A stretch of DNA of 64,000 nucleotides from Alphaproteobacteria bacterium HGW-Alphaproteobacteria-4 (GCA_002842855.1 PHEE01000002.1:62001-126000); one strand, 5' to 3'; numbered from the stretch's first letter, positions 45,030-55,630 are shown. Notes: generated by a model from the letters alone, not told the origin. A program made the numbers and translations.

Positions 45030-48000
45030 TTCTGATCGCGCAGCTTTGCCAGAATCGCAAAGGGGCTGTCGGGGTCGAACTTGCCCTCGCGCGGCGGATG
45101 CGCCTCGAACACGCGGGGGGTTTCATCCCGGCGCGGGCCGGGCTTGCCACCGCGCCCCTCATAGGGCTTGCCGCCGGGCTTGCCGTCGCGGCGTTTTTCG
45201 CCATCGGCCTTGCCGCTGCCTTGCGGGCGTTCGCGCGGCGGCCTGCCGCCCTGCGCAGCATCGGCCTCGCCCGCGGCTGCCCCGCCCTTGCCCCGGCGCG
45301 GCCCTTCCGGGCGGCGCGCACGCGGCGGCCGGGCGTCTGTGGCCCCCTCGACGGGGGCTGCGGGCGCCGACCCTTCGGCGGCACCCTCGGCCACAGGCGC
45401 AACCGGGCGCGCACCTTGCGTGCGGTTGCCGCGCCCCCTGCCTTCGCCGCGCGGCTGGCCACCCTCACGCGGGGTGTGGTGTTCGGGGCGCGCATGGCGC
45501 GGGCGCGGCGCCCAGGTGAAGGTGAAATAGGTTTCCATTTCGGGCGCTGCCGTTTCGGCCGCCTCGGCTGTCGCCGCCGCGTCTGCCACCTCGGCCACTG
45601 CCCGCAGCGAAACCTCTTCTGGAATCGGATTGCCGGAAGGCTCGGGCTCGGGCTCGGGCTGCACCACCGCGGGGGTCGCCGGTTTGGCCTTGACCCGCTC
45701 GGCCTTTTCGGCGCGGTAGCCGAGGCCCTCCATCAGGTGCGAAAACTGCTCCAGCGTCATGCCGGTGATCGACAACATCTCGGGCGCGGCCTCGAACCCC
45801 GCCCGGCTGTCTTGCGCGCGCAAGAGGTCGGCCAGCCGCTCGAGCATGTCAATGCGGATCGCCCGCGCGCCCGCCGGATGGTAACCCGCCAGCGTATAAT
45901 CAGCGCGCGGAAGTTCGGGCAGGAACGGGATTGTCACAAGGCCGGGCGGCGGGCTTTCGGGAAAGGTTTCCAACCCGGCCCAGAGCGAGGCCAGCACCAG
46001 CCGCAGCCGCGTTGCGGCAGGCTTGAGCAACGCCTGTTGAAAGATCGTGTATTGGCCAAAGCGCACACCGTGCTTGCGCAGGGCGCCGCGTGCCTCTTGG
46101 TCAAGTTCCTTGACCTCGGCCGCCACGCCCTCGCGCGGCAACACGCCAAGCGCCTCGGAAAGCCGAAAGGCAAAGCCGCGCGCAAGCCCGGTCAGCGCCT
46201 CGTCGCGGCCCATCGCCAGGAGCGGCTCGAACAGGGTCGCCACCTTGCGATCGATGAAATGTTGCAAGCGACGGCGAACCTTTTCAGCCACCTCTTCGCC
46301 GGCTTCCTCATCGACAAAGGCCTCGACCGCCGGGCGCAAGACATCGGCGCCCTTGACAAGCTTGCCCACCGCCAGTTCACCCCACATCAGGCCGCCTTGC
46401 TCGGTGAAATCCAGCTCGGTGTCGGGCGCATTGTAAAAGCGGTCGGCGCGCAAATGAAACTCGGGGCGCAGCGCCTCATAGGCCGCCCGCGCCAGCATCC
46501 GCGCCTCGTCGCTTGACGAGGTCGCATCCTGGCGGAAGCGAAATCCCTCCAGCCGCCCGGCAAACTCGCCTTCCACGCTGACGTCACCCTTTTCGTTCAC
46601 CTCGGCCACGAGGGTCTCCTTTTGATTGAGCCGGCGCAGCAATACCGAGGTGCGCCGGTCCACAAAGCGTTGCGTCAGCGCGGTATGAAGCGCATCCGAC
46701 AATCGGTCTTCTACAGCGCGCGTCTCATCACGCCAATGGCTTTCATCATGCACCCAACCCTTGCGTTGCGCTATGTAAGTCCATGTCCGGATGAAGGCGA
46801 GGCGCTTGGAAAGCGCGTCGATGTCGCCCTCGGTCTTGTCGATCCGCGCGATCTGGCCCGCGAGCCATTCCGAGGGCACATACCCGGGGTCTTGCAAGAA
46901 CCCGTGGATGCGCGCCAGAAGCATCGCGTGCTCGGTGCCCGAGACTGAGCGGAAATCGGGAATGCGGCAGACATCCCACAGCAGCCGCAGGTCGCTGGGG
47001 TGGCCAAGGCGGTGCCGCACCTCTGGCAATTCTACCAGCGTTTTCAGTGCGATAACATCATCCGCCTCGCGCCCGCGTTGCAGCCATTCGTTTTGCGGCG
47101 CGACCTCAAGCGAAGCGATCAACCGCTCGACACTGCCAAACTCCAGCGCCGGGTTGCGCCATTGCAGGCGCTGGATCGGCGCGAAACGGTGGTTTTCAAC
47201 CGCATCGATCAGGCCATCGTCAAAGGCGCGTGCCTCGCCGGTCACACCAAACGTGCCCGCCTGCGTGTGCCGCCCGGCGCGCCCCGCGATCTGGCCAATC
47301 TCATGCGGGAACAGATGTCGCATTCGGCGACCATCGAATTTTGACGTGGCCGAAAATGCGACATGGCCGATATCGAGGTTCAGCCCCATGCCGATCGCGT
47401 CGGTGGCGACAAGGTAATCGACCTCGCCATTTTGATACATTGCCACCTGCGCGTTGCGGGTGCGGGGGCTGAGCGCCCCCATCACCACCGCGCAACCGCC
47501 CTTTTGACGGCGTACCAGTTCGGCCACCGCATAGACATTTTCCACCGAAAACCCGACGATAGCGCTGCGCGGCGGCATCCGGCTGGTCTTTTTCGACCCC
47601 GCCCATGTGAGCGTCGAAAACCGCTCGCGGCGCGAAAACTGCACCCCCGGCACCAGTGCAGCGATCGCACCGCGCATCACATCGGAGCCGAGGAACATGG
47701 TTTCGATCAGCCCGCGCGCATGCAGCAGACGGTCAGTGAAGATATGGCCACGGTCTGGGTCGCCGCAAAGCTGGATCTCGTCAACCGCCACGAAATCGGC
47801 ACCGATCTCGTTCGGCATCGCCTCGACGGTGCAAACCCAATAGGCCACCCGCTCGGGCACAATGCGCTCTTCGCCGGTGATCAGCGCCACCACCGAAGGC
47901 CCGCGCGCCTTCACGATCCGGTCATAGACCTCGCGCGCCAGCAGGCGCAGCGGCAGCCCGATCACCCCGGTGCGATGCGCCAGCATCCGCTCGATCGCAT

Positions 48001-48058
48001 GATGCGTCTTGCCGGTATTGGTCGGCCCAAGGACCGCCGTGATCCGCCCCCCGGCCAT
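45026..48058 (-). CDS. Suv3-like DExH helicase with basic low-complexity tail
   Basis: A 1010-residue superfamily 2 helicase related to mitochondrial Suv3. Walker A GPTNTGKT is at 11-18, DEIQ at 93-96, and helicase motif VI in GQIAGRAGRH. A Suv3-C-like helical part follows (to about 780). The last 230 residues are Glu/Ala then Arg/Gly/Pro-rich, resembling RNase E-type degradosome tails. It probably acts on RNA. No upstream in-frame start was accepted beyond 48058. Confidence 0.9.
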   Translation of the reverse strand: MAGGRITAVLGPTNTGKTHHAIERMLAHRTGVIGLPLRLLAREVYDRIVKARGPSVVALITGEERIVPERVAYWVCTVEAMPNEIGADFVAVDEIQLCGDPDRGHIFTDRLLHARGLIETMFLGSDVMRGAIAALVPGVQFSRRERFSTLTWAGSKKTSRMPPRSAIVGFSVENVYAVAELVRRQKGGCAVVMGALSPRTRNAQVAMYQNGEVDYLVATDAIGMGLNLDIGHVAFSATSKFDGRRMRHLFPHEIGQIAGRAGRHTQAGTFGVTGEARAFDDGLIDAVENHRFAPIQRLQWRNPALEFGSVERLIASLEVAPQNEWLQRGREADDVIALKTLVELPEVRHRLGHPSDLRLLWDVCRIPDFRSVSGTEHAMLLARIHGFLQDPGYVPSEWLAGQIARIDKTEGDIDALSKRLAFIRTWTYIAQRKGWVHDESHWRDETRAVEDRLSDALHTALTQRFVDRRTSVLLRRLNQKETLVAEVNEKGDVSVEGEFAGRLEGFRFRQDATSSSDEARMLARAAYEALRPEFHLRADRFYNAPDTELDFTEQGGLMWGELAVGKLVKGADVLRPAVEAFVDEEAGEEVAEKVRRRLQHFIDRKVATLFEPLLAMGRDEALTGLARGFAFRLSEALGVLPREGVAAEVKELDQEARGALRKHGVRFGQYTIFQQALLKPAATRLRLVLASLWAGLETFPESPPPGLVTIPFLPELPRADYTLAGYHPAGARAIRIDMLERLADLLRAQDSRAGFEAAPEMLSITGMTLEQFSHLMEGLGYRAEKAERVKAKPATPAVVQPEPEPEPSGNPIPEEVSLRAVAEVADAAATAEAAETAAPEMETYFTFTWAPRPRHARPEHHTPREGGQPRGEGRGRGNRTQGARPVAPVAEGAAEGSAPAAPVEGATDARPPRARRPEGPRRGKGGAAAGEADAAQGGRPPRERPQGSGKADGEKRRDGKPGGKPYEGRGGKPGPRRDETPRVFEAHPPREGKFDPDSPFAILAKLRDQK

Positions 48059-48076
48059 GCCCCGTTACCCCGATGT

Positions 48077-48658
48077 CTAAAGGCTCACGCCCGTCAGTTC
48101 GCGCTCCAGCCGCGCGACTGCGTCTTTGACGGCATCCTGATGCGGATGCAAGGCCAGCGACGCGCGATAGGCGGCCAGCGCGCGCGCGCTCGACCCGATG
48201 TCTTCAAGAATGGTGCCAAGCCCGGAAAGCGCGGTCCAGTGCCGCGGCTCCAGTGCGAGAACACGTTGAAGGTCAGACACAGCAGGCCCCACCGCGCCCG
48301 CCTTGTAGAGCGCGACGGCGCGCAGGTGCCAGCCTTCGGCAAACTCGGGGGCATGGTCGGTCAGCGCGGTCAGATGTTCAATCGCAAGTTCGGCGTCGTC
48401 GGCATCTAGTGCGGCCTCGCCGCGCTTGTAGAGCAAATCCATCGCCGCAGACCCCGACTGCGACCAGAGGCGGCGAATATCGGCTTCGCTGCGCCGCCAG
48501 GTGCGGTTATCGGGGTCAGCCAGGTCTGCAAAGAGCCGGTCCAGCGCTGCGGCCCGGTCATCGGGCGCATGCACGACCTGCTCTTGCGCCCACACCGGTA
48601 GCGCCAGCGCCAGAACCGCGACGAGTGCCGCTACGATATGTTTGAGCTTTGCCATCAT
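48077..48658 (-). CDS. Periplasmic TPR protein
   Basis: A 193-residue protein with a signal peptide (MMAKLKHIVAALVAVLALA, cleavage near VWAQ) and about three tetratricopeptide repeats (AELAIEHLTALTDHAPEFAE; AVSDLQRVLALEPRHWTALS; ALAAYRASLALHPHQDA). TPRs mediate protein contacts; the partner is unknown. ATGs at 48667, 48658 and 48655 are all possible. It precedes the helicase on the same strand. Confidence 0.85.
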   Translation of the reverse strand: MMAKLKHIVAALVAVLALALPVWAQEQVVHAPDDRAAALDRLFADLADPDNRTWRRSEADIRRLWSQSGSAAMDLLYKRGEAALDADDAELAIEHLTALTDHAPEFAEGWHLRAVALYKAGAVGPAVSDLQRVLALEPRHWTALSGLGTILEDIGSSARALAAYRASLALHPHQDAVKDAVARLERELTGVSL

Positions 48659-48730
48659 TCCGCGCATAACGAAAACCTAACCCATTCGCCGAGAAAAGCG
48701 AGTACCCGGCGATCACAATCGGAGGAACGT

Positions 48731-49018
48731 ATGAGCGACGTCATTGATGGGGCCGTGAAGCTGCTGGGCGGAAAACTGGGCAACGGCTTTGCCGGGGTTG
48801 CAAAATTCGTGATCGAAGGTGAAGGCGCGATCATCGCCGATGCCTCGGGCGTGCGCGCGGGCGACGATGAGGCCGAAGTGACCCTGACCGCCAGCGCGGA
48901 AACCTTTGAAGGGATTTTGAACGGCGACATGAACCCGACGATGGCGTTCATGACCGGCAAGCTCAAGGTTGATGGCTCAATGGGCCTCGCGATGCAGCTT
49001 GCCTCGGCGCTGGCCTGA
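48731..49018 (+). CDS. SCP2 sterol-carrier-like protein
   Basis: A 95-residue single SCP2 domain with the core IADASGVRAGDDEAEVTLT and the end MTGKLKVDGSMGLAMQL, a hydrophobic-pocket lipid-binding fold. GGAGG precedes the ATG. The stop overlaps the start of the alpha/beta hydrolase (TGATG), so the pair may handle a lipid together. Confidence 0.93.
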   Translation: MSDVIDGAVKLLGGKLGNGFAGVAKFVIEGEGAIIADASGVRAGDDEAEVTLTASAETFEGILNGDMNPTMAFMTGKLKVDGSMGLAMQLASALA

Positions 49019-49956
49019 TGGACGCGGCCCCGCTGCACGGCGATCTGGCACAGGGTCCGGAAGGCGGGCAGGCCTTCTGGCTGCGCGCCGCCGACGGACT
49101 GCGCCTGCGCGCAGGGTTGTGGCGGGCGGCGGGAGCCGAGCGGGGCACCGTGCTGCTGTTTCCGGGGCGCACGGAATACGTTGAAAAATATGGGCGCGCA
49201 GCGGCCGAGTTTGCGGCGCGCGGCTATGCCACGCTGACCATCGACTGGCGCGGGCAAGGGCTGGCCGACCGTCTGCTGGCGGACCCGCTGCCCGGCCATG
49301 TGCTCGATTTCGCGGATTATCAGAAAGATGTTTCGGCCATGGTGGCGGCGGCTGAAGCGCTTTGCCTGCCCCGTCCGTGGCATTTGCTTGCCCATTCCAT
49401 GGGCGGTGCAATTGGCCTGCGCGCGGCCCTGAACGGCCTGCCCGTCGCCTCGGCGGCGTTTTCGGCGCCGATGTGGGGCATTGCAATTCCGGTGTGGAAA
49501 CGCCCGATAGCCCGTGTGCTGACCGCGCTCAACTGCGCGCTTGGCCGCGGCGCCGCCTATGCCCCCGAAAGCGGTCCGCAAACGCTGGTTGAGGCTTTCC
49601 CCTTTGCCGACAATACGTTAACGGGCGACGCCGAAATGTATGCCATCCAGCGCGCGCATCTGGCTGCGGTGCCAGCGCTGGCGCTGGCCGGCCCCACCAT
49701 GCTTTGGCTGAAAACCGCGCTGGCCGAATGCCGCGCGTTGGCGGCGCTGGCCGCGCCTGCGCTGCCCGCCATGGCCTCGCTAGGCAGCCACGAGCGGATC
49801 GTTGACCCCGGCGCCATCCGCACCCGGATTGCGCATTGGCCGGGCGCGCGCTTGCTGGAAATCGCGGGCGGCGAGCACGAGGTGATGTGGGAAACCCCGC
49901 CCCGCCGCGCCGCCTTTTACGATGCCGCGGCGGCGCTGTTTGACACCAACCGCTAG
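49018..49956 (+). CDS. Alpha/beta hydrolase (lysophospholipase-like)
   Basis: A 312-residue hydrolase of the PldB/monoglyceride lipase type. The nucleophile elbow AHSMGGAIG holds the Ser; the oxyanion side is LLFPGRTEYVEKYG; the Asp is likely in SHERIVDPG and the His in GGEHEVMWE. It is translationally coupled to SCP2 and convergent with der. Confidence 0.9.
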   Translation: MDAAPLHGDLAQGPEGGQAFWLRAADGLRLRAGLWRAAGAERGTVLLFPGRTEYVEKYGRAAAEFAARGYATLTIDWRGQGLADRLLADPLPGHVLDFADYQKDVSAMVAAAEALCLPRPWHLLAHSMGGAIGLRAALNGLPVASAAFSAPMWGIAIPVWKRPIARVLTALNCALGRGAAYAPESGPQTLVEAFPFADNTLTGDAEMYAIQRAHLAAVPALALAGPTMLWLKTALAECRALAALAAPALPAMASLGSHERIVDPGAIRTRIAHWPGARLLEIAGGEHEVMWETPPRRAAFYDAAAALFDTNR

Positions 49957-49963
49957 CGCCCGC

Positions 49964-51427
49964 CTAGAACGGCTTGTCGCGCCCCACAACGTGTTTGCGC
50001 AGCCGCGAAGGGATCGACTTCTTGCGGTCCTTGAACGGGTTGTCACCACCCTGATCGCGGAAGGTCAGCCGGATCGGCGTGCCCGGCATCTCGAATGTCT
50101 GGCGCAAGCCGTTGACAAGATAGCGCGAATAGCTTTCCGGCAGTTTGTCGGCGTAGCTCGCCATAACGATGAAACCGGGGGGCCGGGTCTTTACCTGCGT
50201 CATGTAGCGCAGCTTGATCCGGCGCCCACCGGGTGCGGGCGGCGGGTGCGCCTCGGTCATCAGCGCAAGCCAGGTGTTCAGCCGCCCGGTTGAAATGCGC
50301 TTGTTCCAGACTTCATGCGCCTTCAGCACCGCGGCGTGCAGCCGGTCAAGGCCCTTGCCGGTCTTGGCCGAAACCGTGACCAGCGGCGCGCCTTTCAACT
50401 GCGGCAAAAGCCGTTCGAACGCCTCGCGCAGTTCATTGAGCTTGTGCGGCTTGTCCTCTTCCAGATCCCATTTGTTGGCGGCAATCACCACCGCGCGGCC
50501 CTCGGATTCGGCATAATCGGCAATGCGCAGATCCTGCACCTCGAACGGCACCTCGACATCCAGCAGCAGCACCACCACTTCGGCAAAGCGCACCGCGCGC
50601 AGGCCATCCGACACCGACATTTTTTCCAACTTGTCGGAAATCCGCGCTTTCTTGCGCATGCCGGCGGTATCGAAGATCCGCATCGGTGTGCCCATGAAAT
50701 CGGCCTGCACCGAAACCGCATCACGGGTGATACCAGCCTCGGGGCCGGTCAGCAGCCGCTCCTGCCCGAGGATCTTGTTGATCAGCGTCGATTTGCCCGC
50801 GTTGGGCCGCCCGATCACCGCCAGTTGCAGCGGGCGCGCCTTGGTCGGGGGCTGATAGGCATCTTCGTCGCCCTCGCCCTCGATCACATCGACGTTGATC
50901 TCGGGTTCGGTGGTCGCGGCTTCGGCCTCAAAAGCATCGGCCAGAGGCACCAGCACGCGGTAAAGGTCGTCCATGCCTTCGCCATGCTCGGCCGAAATGC
51001 GCAAGGGTTCGCCAAGGCCGAGGCTCCAGGCCTCCATCGCGCCAATTTCGCCGGCGTTGCCCTCGGCCTTGTTGGCAGCGACGATGACATGGGCATTCTT
51101 CTTGCGCAGGATGTCGGCAAATATTTCGTCGGCCGGGGTCACGCCCTGGCGCGCGTCGATTACGAACAGGCAGATGTCGGCCTGTTCCACCGCGCGTTCG
51201 GTCAGGCGGCGCATGCGGCCTTGGAGGCTGTCGTCATCGGCCAGTTCCAGCCCCGCCGAATCGATCACCACAAAGCGCAGATCGCCCAGTCGCGCGGTGC
51301 CTTCGCGCAGATCGCGGGTAACGCCGGGCTGGTCATCGACCAGCGCCAGCCGCTTGCCCACGAGGCGGTTGAACAGCGTCGATTTGCCGACGTTGGGGCG
51401 GCCAACGATGGCCATGGTAAAGCTCAT
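49964..51427 (-). CDS. der: Ribosome biogenesis GTPase Der (EngA)
   Basis: A 487-residue double GTPase needed for 50S assembly. The first G1 motif GRPNVGKS is at about 8-15, the second GRPNAGKS at about 205-212; both have DTAG/DSAG and NKW/NKA boxes (AANKAEG; AANKWDL). The C-terminal KH-like domain ends RLRKHVVG. The ATG at 51427 follows AAGGAGG. der-bamB-yfgM is the conserved order here. Confidence 0.96.
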   Translation of the reverse strand: MSFTMAIVGRPNVGKSTLFNRLVGKRLALVDDQPGVTRDLREGTARLGDLRFVVIDSAGLELADDDSLQGRMRRLTERAVEQADICLFVIDARQGVTPADEIFADILRKKNAHVIVAANKAEGNAGEIGAMEAWSLGLGEPLRISAEHGEGMDDLYRVLVPLADAFEAEAATTEPEINVDVIEGEGDEDAYQPPTKARPLQLAVIGRPNAGKSTLINKILGQERLLTGPEAGITRDAVSVQADFMGTPMRIFDTAGMRKKARISDKLEKMSVSDGLRAVRFAEVVVLLLDVEVPFEVQDLRIADYAESEGRAVVIAANKWDLEEDKPHKLNELREAFERLLPQLKGAPLVTVSAKTGKGLDRLHAAVLKAHEVWNKRISTGRLNTWLALMTEAHPPPAPGGRRIKLRYMTQVKTRPPGFIVMASYADKLPESYSRYLVNGLRQTFEMPGTPIRLTFRDQGGDNPFKDRKKSIPSRLRKHVVGRDKPF

Positions 51428-51475
51428 GCTGCCCTCCTTGGGCGGATCAAGCAGCCCGCTTACACCCAATTTTGC

Positions 51476-52801
51476 CTAACGGAAAGCGTGAAGCTGCCCG
51501 TTCGCGCCCATGACGTAAAGCGTGCCGCCCGCAACCACCGGGGCGCTGGCCGCACCGCCGGGAATCGCGGCGCTGCCCACCAGCGCACCCGAGGCCGGAT
51601 CGAACACCCGCAAGAGCCCGTCGCTTGAGGCAACAAACAGCCGCCCGCCCGCCAAAACCGGTCCGTAATGGGCAAAGATTTCCTGCTGGCGCTTGGGCTT
51701 GTCCTTGACGAAATAGGGCATCTCCACCGCCCAGACCGCGCGCCCGCTGGCCGCGTCTAGCCGCACCAGCCTGGCTTCATCCGAGATCAGGAAAACCGCA
51801 CCGCCCACCACCTGCATCGGCCCGGTGGCGCCTTCGTTGGCGGTCCAGATGCGCTCACCCTTGGCAGCGGTCACCGCAACCGCTCGTCCAGCCGAAGAGC
51901 CTGCATAGATGCGGTCGCCCACAATCACCGGATCGCCGGTCAGGTCGCTGACAAGGGCATAGCTACGGCCCACCCGCTCGCCCGCCACGGTCGCCTGCCA
52001 CATCTGAAAGCCGCGCTGGCGCAGCACCGCGATCATCTCGCCCGAGGCAAACGGGAATACCGCAATCTGCCCGGCAACGGCGGGTGACGATACCCCGGTA
52101 ACGCCCGAAGGCGCCGGCGTGCCCGGCAGCCGCCACACGAGCTTGCCATTGTCGGCCCGGATCGCCCAGCCCGAGGCATCGCGCGCGACCACATAGACAA
52201 TGCCGTTCACCACCGTGGGCGCGCCGCCAATGCCCGCATCGAATTTTTGCCGCCACGCCACGGCGCCACTGGCGGCGTCGAGCGCCACCAGTTCGCCAAA
52301 GCCGGTGGTCACGAAAATCTTGCCCGCCGCGAAGGCCAGTCCGCCGCCCGAGGCGTCGTCGGCGCGCTCGCCCGCCGGGGTAAGGTCAACCGACCAGAGC
52401 GCACCGCCTGCCGTCGAGGTCGCCGAAACGCGGGCGCGGCTGTCGAGCGTGTAGATGCGCCCTGCGCCCACCACCGGGTCGGCCGTAATGCGATGCTTGC
52501 GCCCGGCGCCTTCGCCCACCACCGCCGACCACTGCAGCGTGGTGCCGGTGCCAAGTGCGGGGTGCGCGATGCTATGGCTTGGCGTGCCGCCCCGATGCGT
52601 CCATTCGGCATTTGCCACCTGCGCCGGCAAGCGGATCGGCACCGCCACGGTGCCGCCGATCGGCGCGGGAAGGCTGCCAGTGTCGCCCTGCAGCACCGCG
52701 CGCGGGTCGATCCGCTCGCCGGGCAGAATAAGTTCCCTTTGCGAGCAACCCTGCACCAGCGCGAGCACGCCCAGAAGCCCGATACCAACTGAAAGCTTCA
52801 C
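51476..52801 (-). CDS. bamB: Outer membrane assembly lipoprotein BamB-like
   Basis: A 441-residue lipoprotein (lipobox LVQGCSQ) forming an eight-bladed PQQ-like beta-propeller; repeated blades read DPVVGAGRIYTLDSRARVSA, GKIFVTTGFGELVALDAASG and GRLFVASSDGLLRVFDPASG. BamB helps BamA insert outer-membrane proteins. It lies between yfgM and der, the order known from E. coli. Confidence 0.93.
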   Translation of the reverse strand: MKLSVGIGLLGVLALVQGCSQRELILPGERIDPRAVLQGDTGSLPAPIGGTVAVPIRLPAQVANAEWTHRGGTPSHSIAHPALGTGTTLQWSAVVGEGAGRKHRITADPVVGAGRIYTLDSRARVSATSTAGGALWSVDLTPAGERADDASGGGLAFAAGKIFVTTGFGELVALDAASGAVAWRQKFDAGIGGAPTVVNGIVYVVARDASGWAIRADNGKLVWRLPGTPAPSGVTGVSSPAVAGQIAVFPFASGEMIAVLRQRGFQMWQATVAGERVGRSYALVSDLTGDPVIVGDRIYAGSSAGRAVAVTAAKGERIWTANEGATGPMQVVGGAVFLISDEARLVRLDAASGRAVWAVEMPYFVKDKPKRQQEIFAHYGPVLAGGRLFVASSDGLLRVFDPASGALVGSAAIPGGAASAPVVAGGTLYVMGANGQLHAFR

Positions 52802-52842
52802 TGCCCTTGCCCCCTTTTTCGCACCGCCCGGGCGCGCCCCGG

Positions 52843-53478
52843 CTAGTTCGCGGCCGGATCGGCCCCGAGAGCCACAATCAACTGTGTCACGCGCTGTTGC
52901 AAGCCCGCCGTCAATTCCGGCTCCTGCAGAATCTGCCGCGCAAGCGCAATTGCCGCGTCGCGCTGCCCGTCCGCAAGCAGCGCCAGTGCCTGCTGTTCCA
53001 TCGCCAGCCCGCGAAATGGCGCGCCGGGCATGGCCAGCTCGGCCAGTGTGGCATCGCGCACCGCGGGGGTCATTGCATCGCCCGCCAGCAACACCGCCTT
53101 GATCTGCGCCAGTGCCCGCAGATTGGCGGGCAACGCGGTATCCGATGCAAGCGCCTGCAGCCCGGCCAGCGTTTCGGGGCCCGGCGTGCCTTCGGCAGCG
53201 GCCAGAAGCCGCACCACAGCAACCTGCGCGCCATCGGCCGGAACTGCCGCCAGCGCCGCCGCGCGGTCTTCAGCCTCCATCGCCGCAAGCACGGCATCGC
53301 CAAATGCCTCGGCACGCGCCTCGGCACGCGCTTTCTGCCACTCAACATAGCCCGCGCCCGATACGATCAGGACCACACCGAGAATGCCGATCCAGCCATA
53401 ACGGCGCAAAAAAGCAAACAGGCGGTCGCGGCGGACCTCTTCGGTGACTTCGTCGATGAAGCTGTCGGATTCGCTCAC
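52843..53478 (-). CDS. YfgM-like tetratricopeptide membrane protein
   Basis: A 211-residue protein with one N-terminal membrane helix (about 22-44; WIGILGVVLIVSGAGYV) and a helical TPR-like periplasmic part. It resembles YfgM, which links the Sec translocon to periplasmic chaperones. The GTG at 53478 follows GAGGG at good spacing; the longer frame to 53529 lacks one. It heads the yfgM-bamB-der group. Confidence 0.88.
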   Translation of the reverse strand: MSESDSFIDEVTEEVRRDRLFAFLRRYGWIGILGVVLIVSGAGYVEWQKARAEARAEAFGDAVLAAMEAEDRAAALAAVPADGAQVAVVRLLAAAEGTPGPETLAGLQALASDTALPANLRALAQIKAVLLAGDAMTPAVRDATLAELAMPGAPFRGLAMEQQALALLADGQRDAAIALARQILQEPELTAGLQQRVTQLIVALGADPAAN

Positions 53479-53573
53479 GGGTCTGCCCTCGTCACCGCCC
53501 CTGCGCGGGGCGCATTGCGCTTGCGCCACCTCTTACACGCAAGCTGCGGGTGTTGCCAAGTCGTTGCAGCCGA

Positions 53574-55424
53574 TCAGGCGGCGGTACCCGTGCTTGCGGC
53601 CGCCTCTTCCTCGCTCGACTGGCGTGCCCACATCGCGGCATAGCGCCCGCCCGCATCGACCAGATCATCGTGCCGCCCGCGTTCGACAATGCGCCCCGCT
53701 TCCAGCACCACGATCTGGTCGGCATCGGCAATGGTCGAAAGCCGGTGCGCAATGGTGATGACGGTGCGCCCCTGCCCCATCGCCTTGAGGCTGTCCTGAA
53801 TGTCGCGCTCGGTCTGCGTATCAAGCGCGCTCGTCGCTTCATCAAGCAGCAGGATCGGCGGGTTTTTCAAAAGGGTGCGCGCAATCCCCACGCGCTGCTT
53901 TTCTCCGCCTGAAAGCTTCAGCCCGCGCTCGCCCACGCTGGTGTCGTAGCCATCGGGCAAACTCAAAATGAAATCGTGGATCTTGGCGGCCTTGGCGGCG
54001 GCCTCAACCTCGGCCCGGCTGGCGTCGGGGCGGCCATAGGCGACGTTGTAATAGATGGTATCGTTGAACAGCACCGTGTCTTGCGGCACCACACCGATCG
54101 CGTCGTGCAGGCTTTGCTGCGTCACATCGCGCACATCCTGCCCATCGATCCGCAAGGCGCCTTCGGTGACGTCGTAAAAGCGGAACAAAAGCCGCCCGAT
54201 GGTTGACTTGCCCGACCCGGAAGGCCCGACCAGCGCCACCGTCTGCCCGGCTGGCACGGTGATCGAGACATCGCGCAGGATCGGCCGGGCAGCATCATAG
54301 CCAAAGCTCACATGGTCAAGCACCACCTCGCCCTTGCCCACAAGCAGCGCAGGCGCGCCGGGCGCGTCGGAAATTTCTGCGGGCTGGCCCAGCAGGTCGA
54401 ACATGTCGCCCATATCGACCAGTGCCTGCCGGATTTCGCGGTAGACAGTGCCCAGAAACCCGAGCGGCATGGTGATCTGGATCATGTAGGCGTTGACCAT
54501 GACGAAGTCGCCCACCGTCAGCGTGCCCGCCTGCACCCCCTGCGCCGCCATCACCATGACAATGATCAACCCGATGGTGATGATGAACGCTTGCCCGAAG
54601 TTCAGCACCGAAAGGCTTTGCCCGGTTTTCACCGCCAGCCCTTCATAGCGCTCCATCGCACCATCGTAGCGCTTGGCCTCCAGCGCCTCGGCGCCAAAAT
54701 ATTTCACCGTTTCGAAGTTCAGGAGGCTGTCGATCGCCTTCTGGTTGGCGTCGGTATCTTGCGCGTTCATGTCGCGCCGGATCTGCACCCGCCATTCGGT
54801 CACGCGAAAGGTATAGAGAACGTAGATCGTGATCGTCACCACCACGACCAGCATGTACCAGATGTTGAACAGCACCGCGAACAGGATCGAGACCATCGTC
54901 AGTTCCAGGATCAACGGGCCGACCGAAAACAGCATGAAGCGCAGCAGGAAATCGACCCCCTTCACGCCGCGTTCGATGATCCGGCTGAGGCCGCCGGTCT
55001 TGCGCGTGATGTGATAGCGCATCGACAGGCGGTGAATGTGGGTGAAGGTTTCGAGCGCCAGTTTGCGCAGCGCGCGCTGCCCCACCCGCACAAACACCGC
55101 ATCACGCAATTCGCCAAAACCCACGTTGCCCAGCCGCGCCACGCCGTAAGCGACCGTCAGCCCCACGGCGCCAAGCCCGAGCATCGTGCCCGCATCAGGT
55201 GCGCTGCCCCCCAACGCATCGACCGCGCGCTTGTAAAGGTAAGGCGTGGTGACCGAAATCAGCTTGCCCAGCACCAGCGCCAACATCGCCAACATCACCC
55301 GCCGCTTCACCCATGCCTCTCCGGGGGGCCAGAGGTAGGGCAGAAGTTTGCTCAAGGTGCGCATGTTGCGCCCCTTCTCGGCGGGCGTGGGGGCGGCGGT
55401 GGCGGTGGCAGAAGGGCGGCGCAT
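53574..55424 (-). CDS. Atm1-type ABC exporter
   Basis: A 616-residue half-transporter: membrane domain of six helices (about 35-330), then the ATPase with Walker A GPSGSGKST (near 403), signature LSGGEKQRVG, Walker B ILLLDEATSALD and the H-loop TIAHRLST. The extended tyrosine-rich YHITRKTGGLSRIIERG stretch is typical of Atm1, which exports glutathione-linked compounds related to Fe-S or metal homeostasis. GAGAGG precedes the ATG. It is divergent from an Rrf2 regulator. Confidence 0.93.
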   Translation of the reverse strand: MRRPSATATAAPTPAEKGRNMRTLSKLLPYLWPPGEAWVKRRVMLAMLALVLGKLISVTTPYLYKRAVDALGGSAPDAGTMLGLGAVGLTVAYGVARLGNVGFGELRDAVFVRVGQRALRKLALETFTHIHRLSMRYHITRKTGGLSRIIERGVKGVDFLLRFMLFSVGPLILELTMVSILFAVLFNIWYMLVVVVTITIYVLYTFRVTEWRVQIRRDMNAQDTDANQKAIDSLLNFETVKYFGAEALEAKRYDGAMERYEGLAVKTGQSLSVLNFGQAFIITIGLIIVMVMAAQGVQAGTLTVGDFVMVNAYMIQITMPLGFLGTVYREIRQALVDMGDMFDLLGQPAEISDAPGAPALLVGKGEVVLDHVSFGYDAARPILRDVSITVPAGQTVALVGPSGSGKSTIGRLLFRFYDVTEGALRIDGQDVRDVTQQSLHDAIGVVPQDTVLFNDTIYYNVAYGRPDASRAEVEAAAKAAKIHDFILSLPDGYDTSVGERGLKLSGGEKQRVGIARTLLKNPPILLLDEATSALDTQTERDIQDSLKAMGQGRTVITIAHRLSTIADADQIVVLEAGRIVERGRHDDLVDAGGRYAAMWARQSSEEEAAASTGTAA

Positions 55425-55630
55425 GGATTTCCTCTCAGGGCCCGGCGGGCCCGTGGCTCGCGGCAGACTTAATGGCTGGCGCCACCAAATGCCAGCCCCG
55501 CTCGGCGCGCCCCGGGCACCCGACGGGCGCCTCGCGGCGCCGCAATGCGCGCGCCAGCAACGCCGCAATCCGCACCACACGCCATCGTTGCGCCGCACCC
55601 GCCAAACCCCGCACAAAGCATTCGCCTTTA

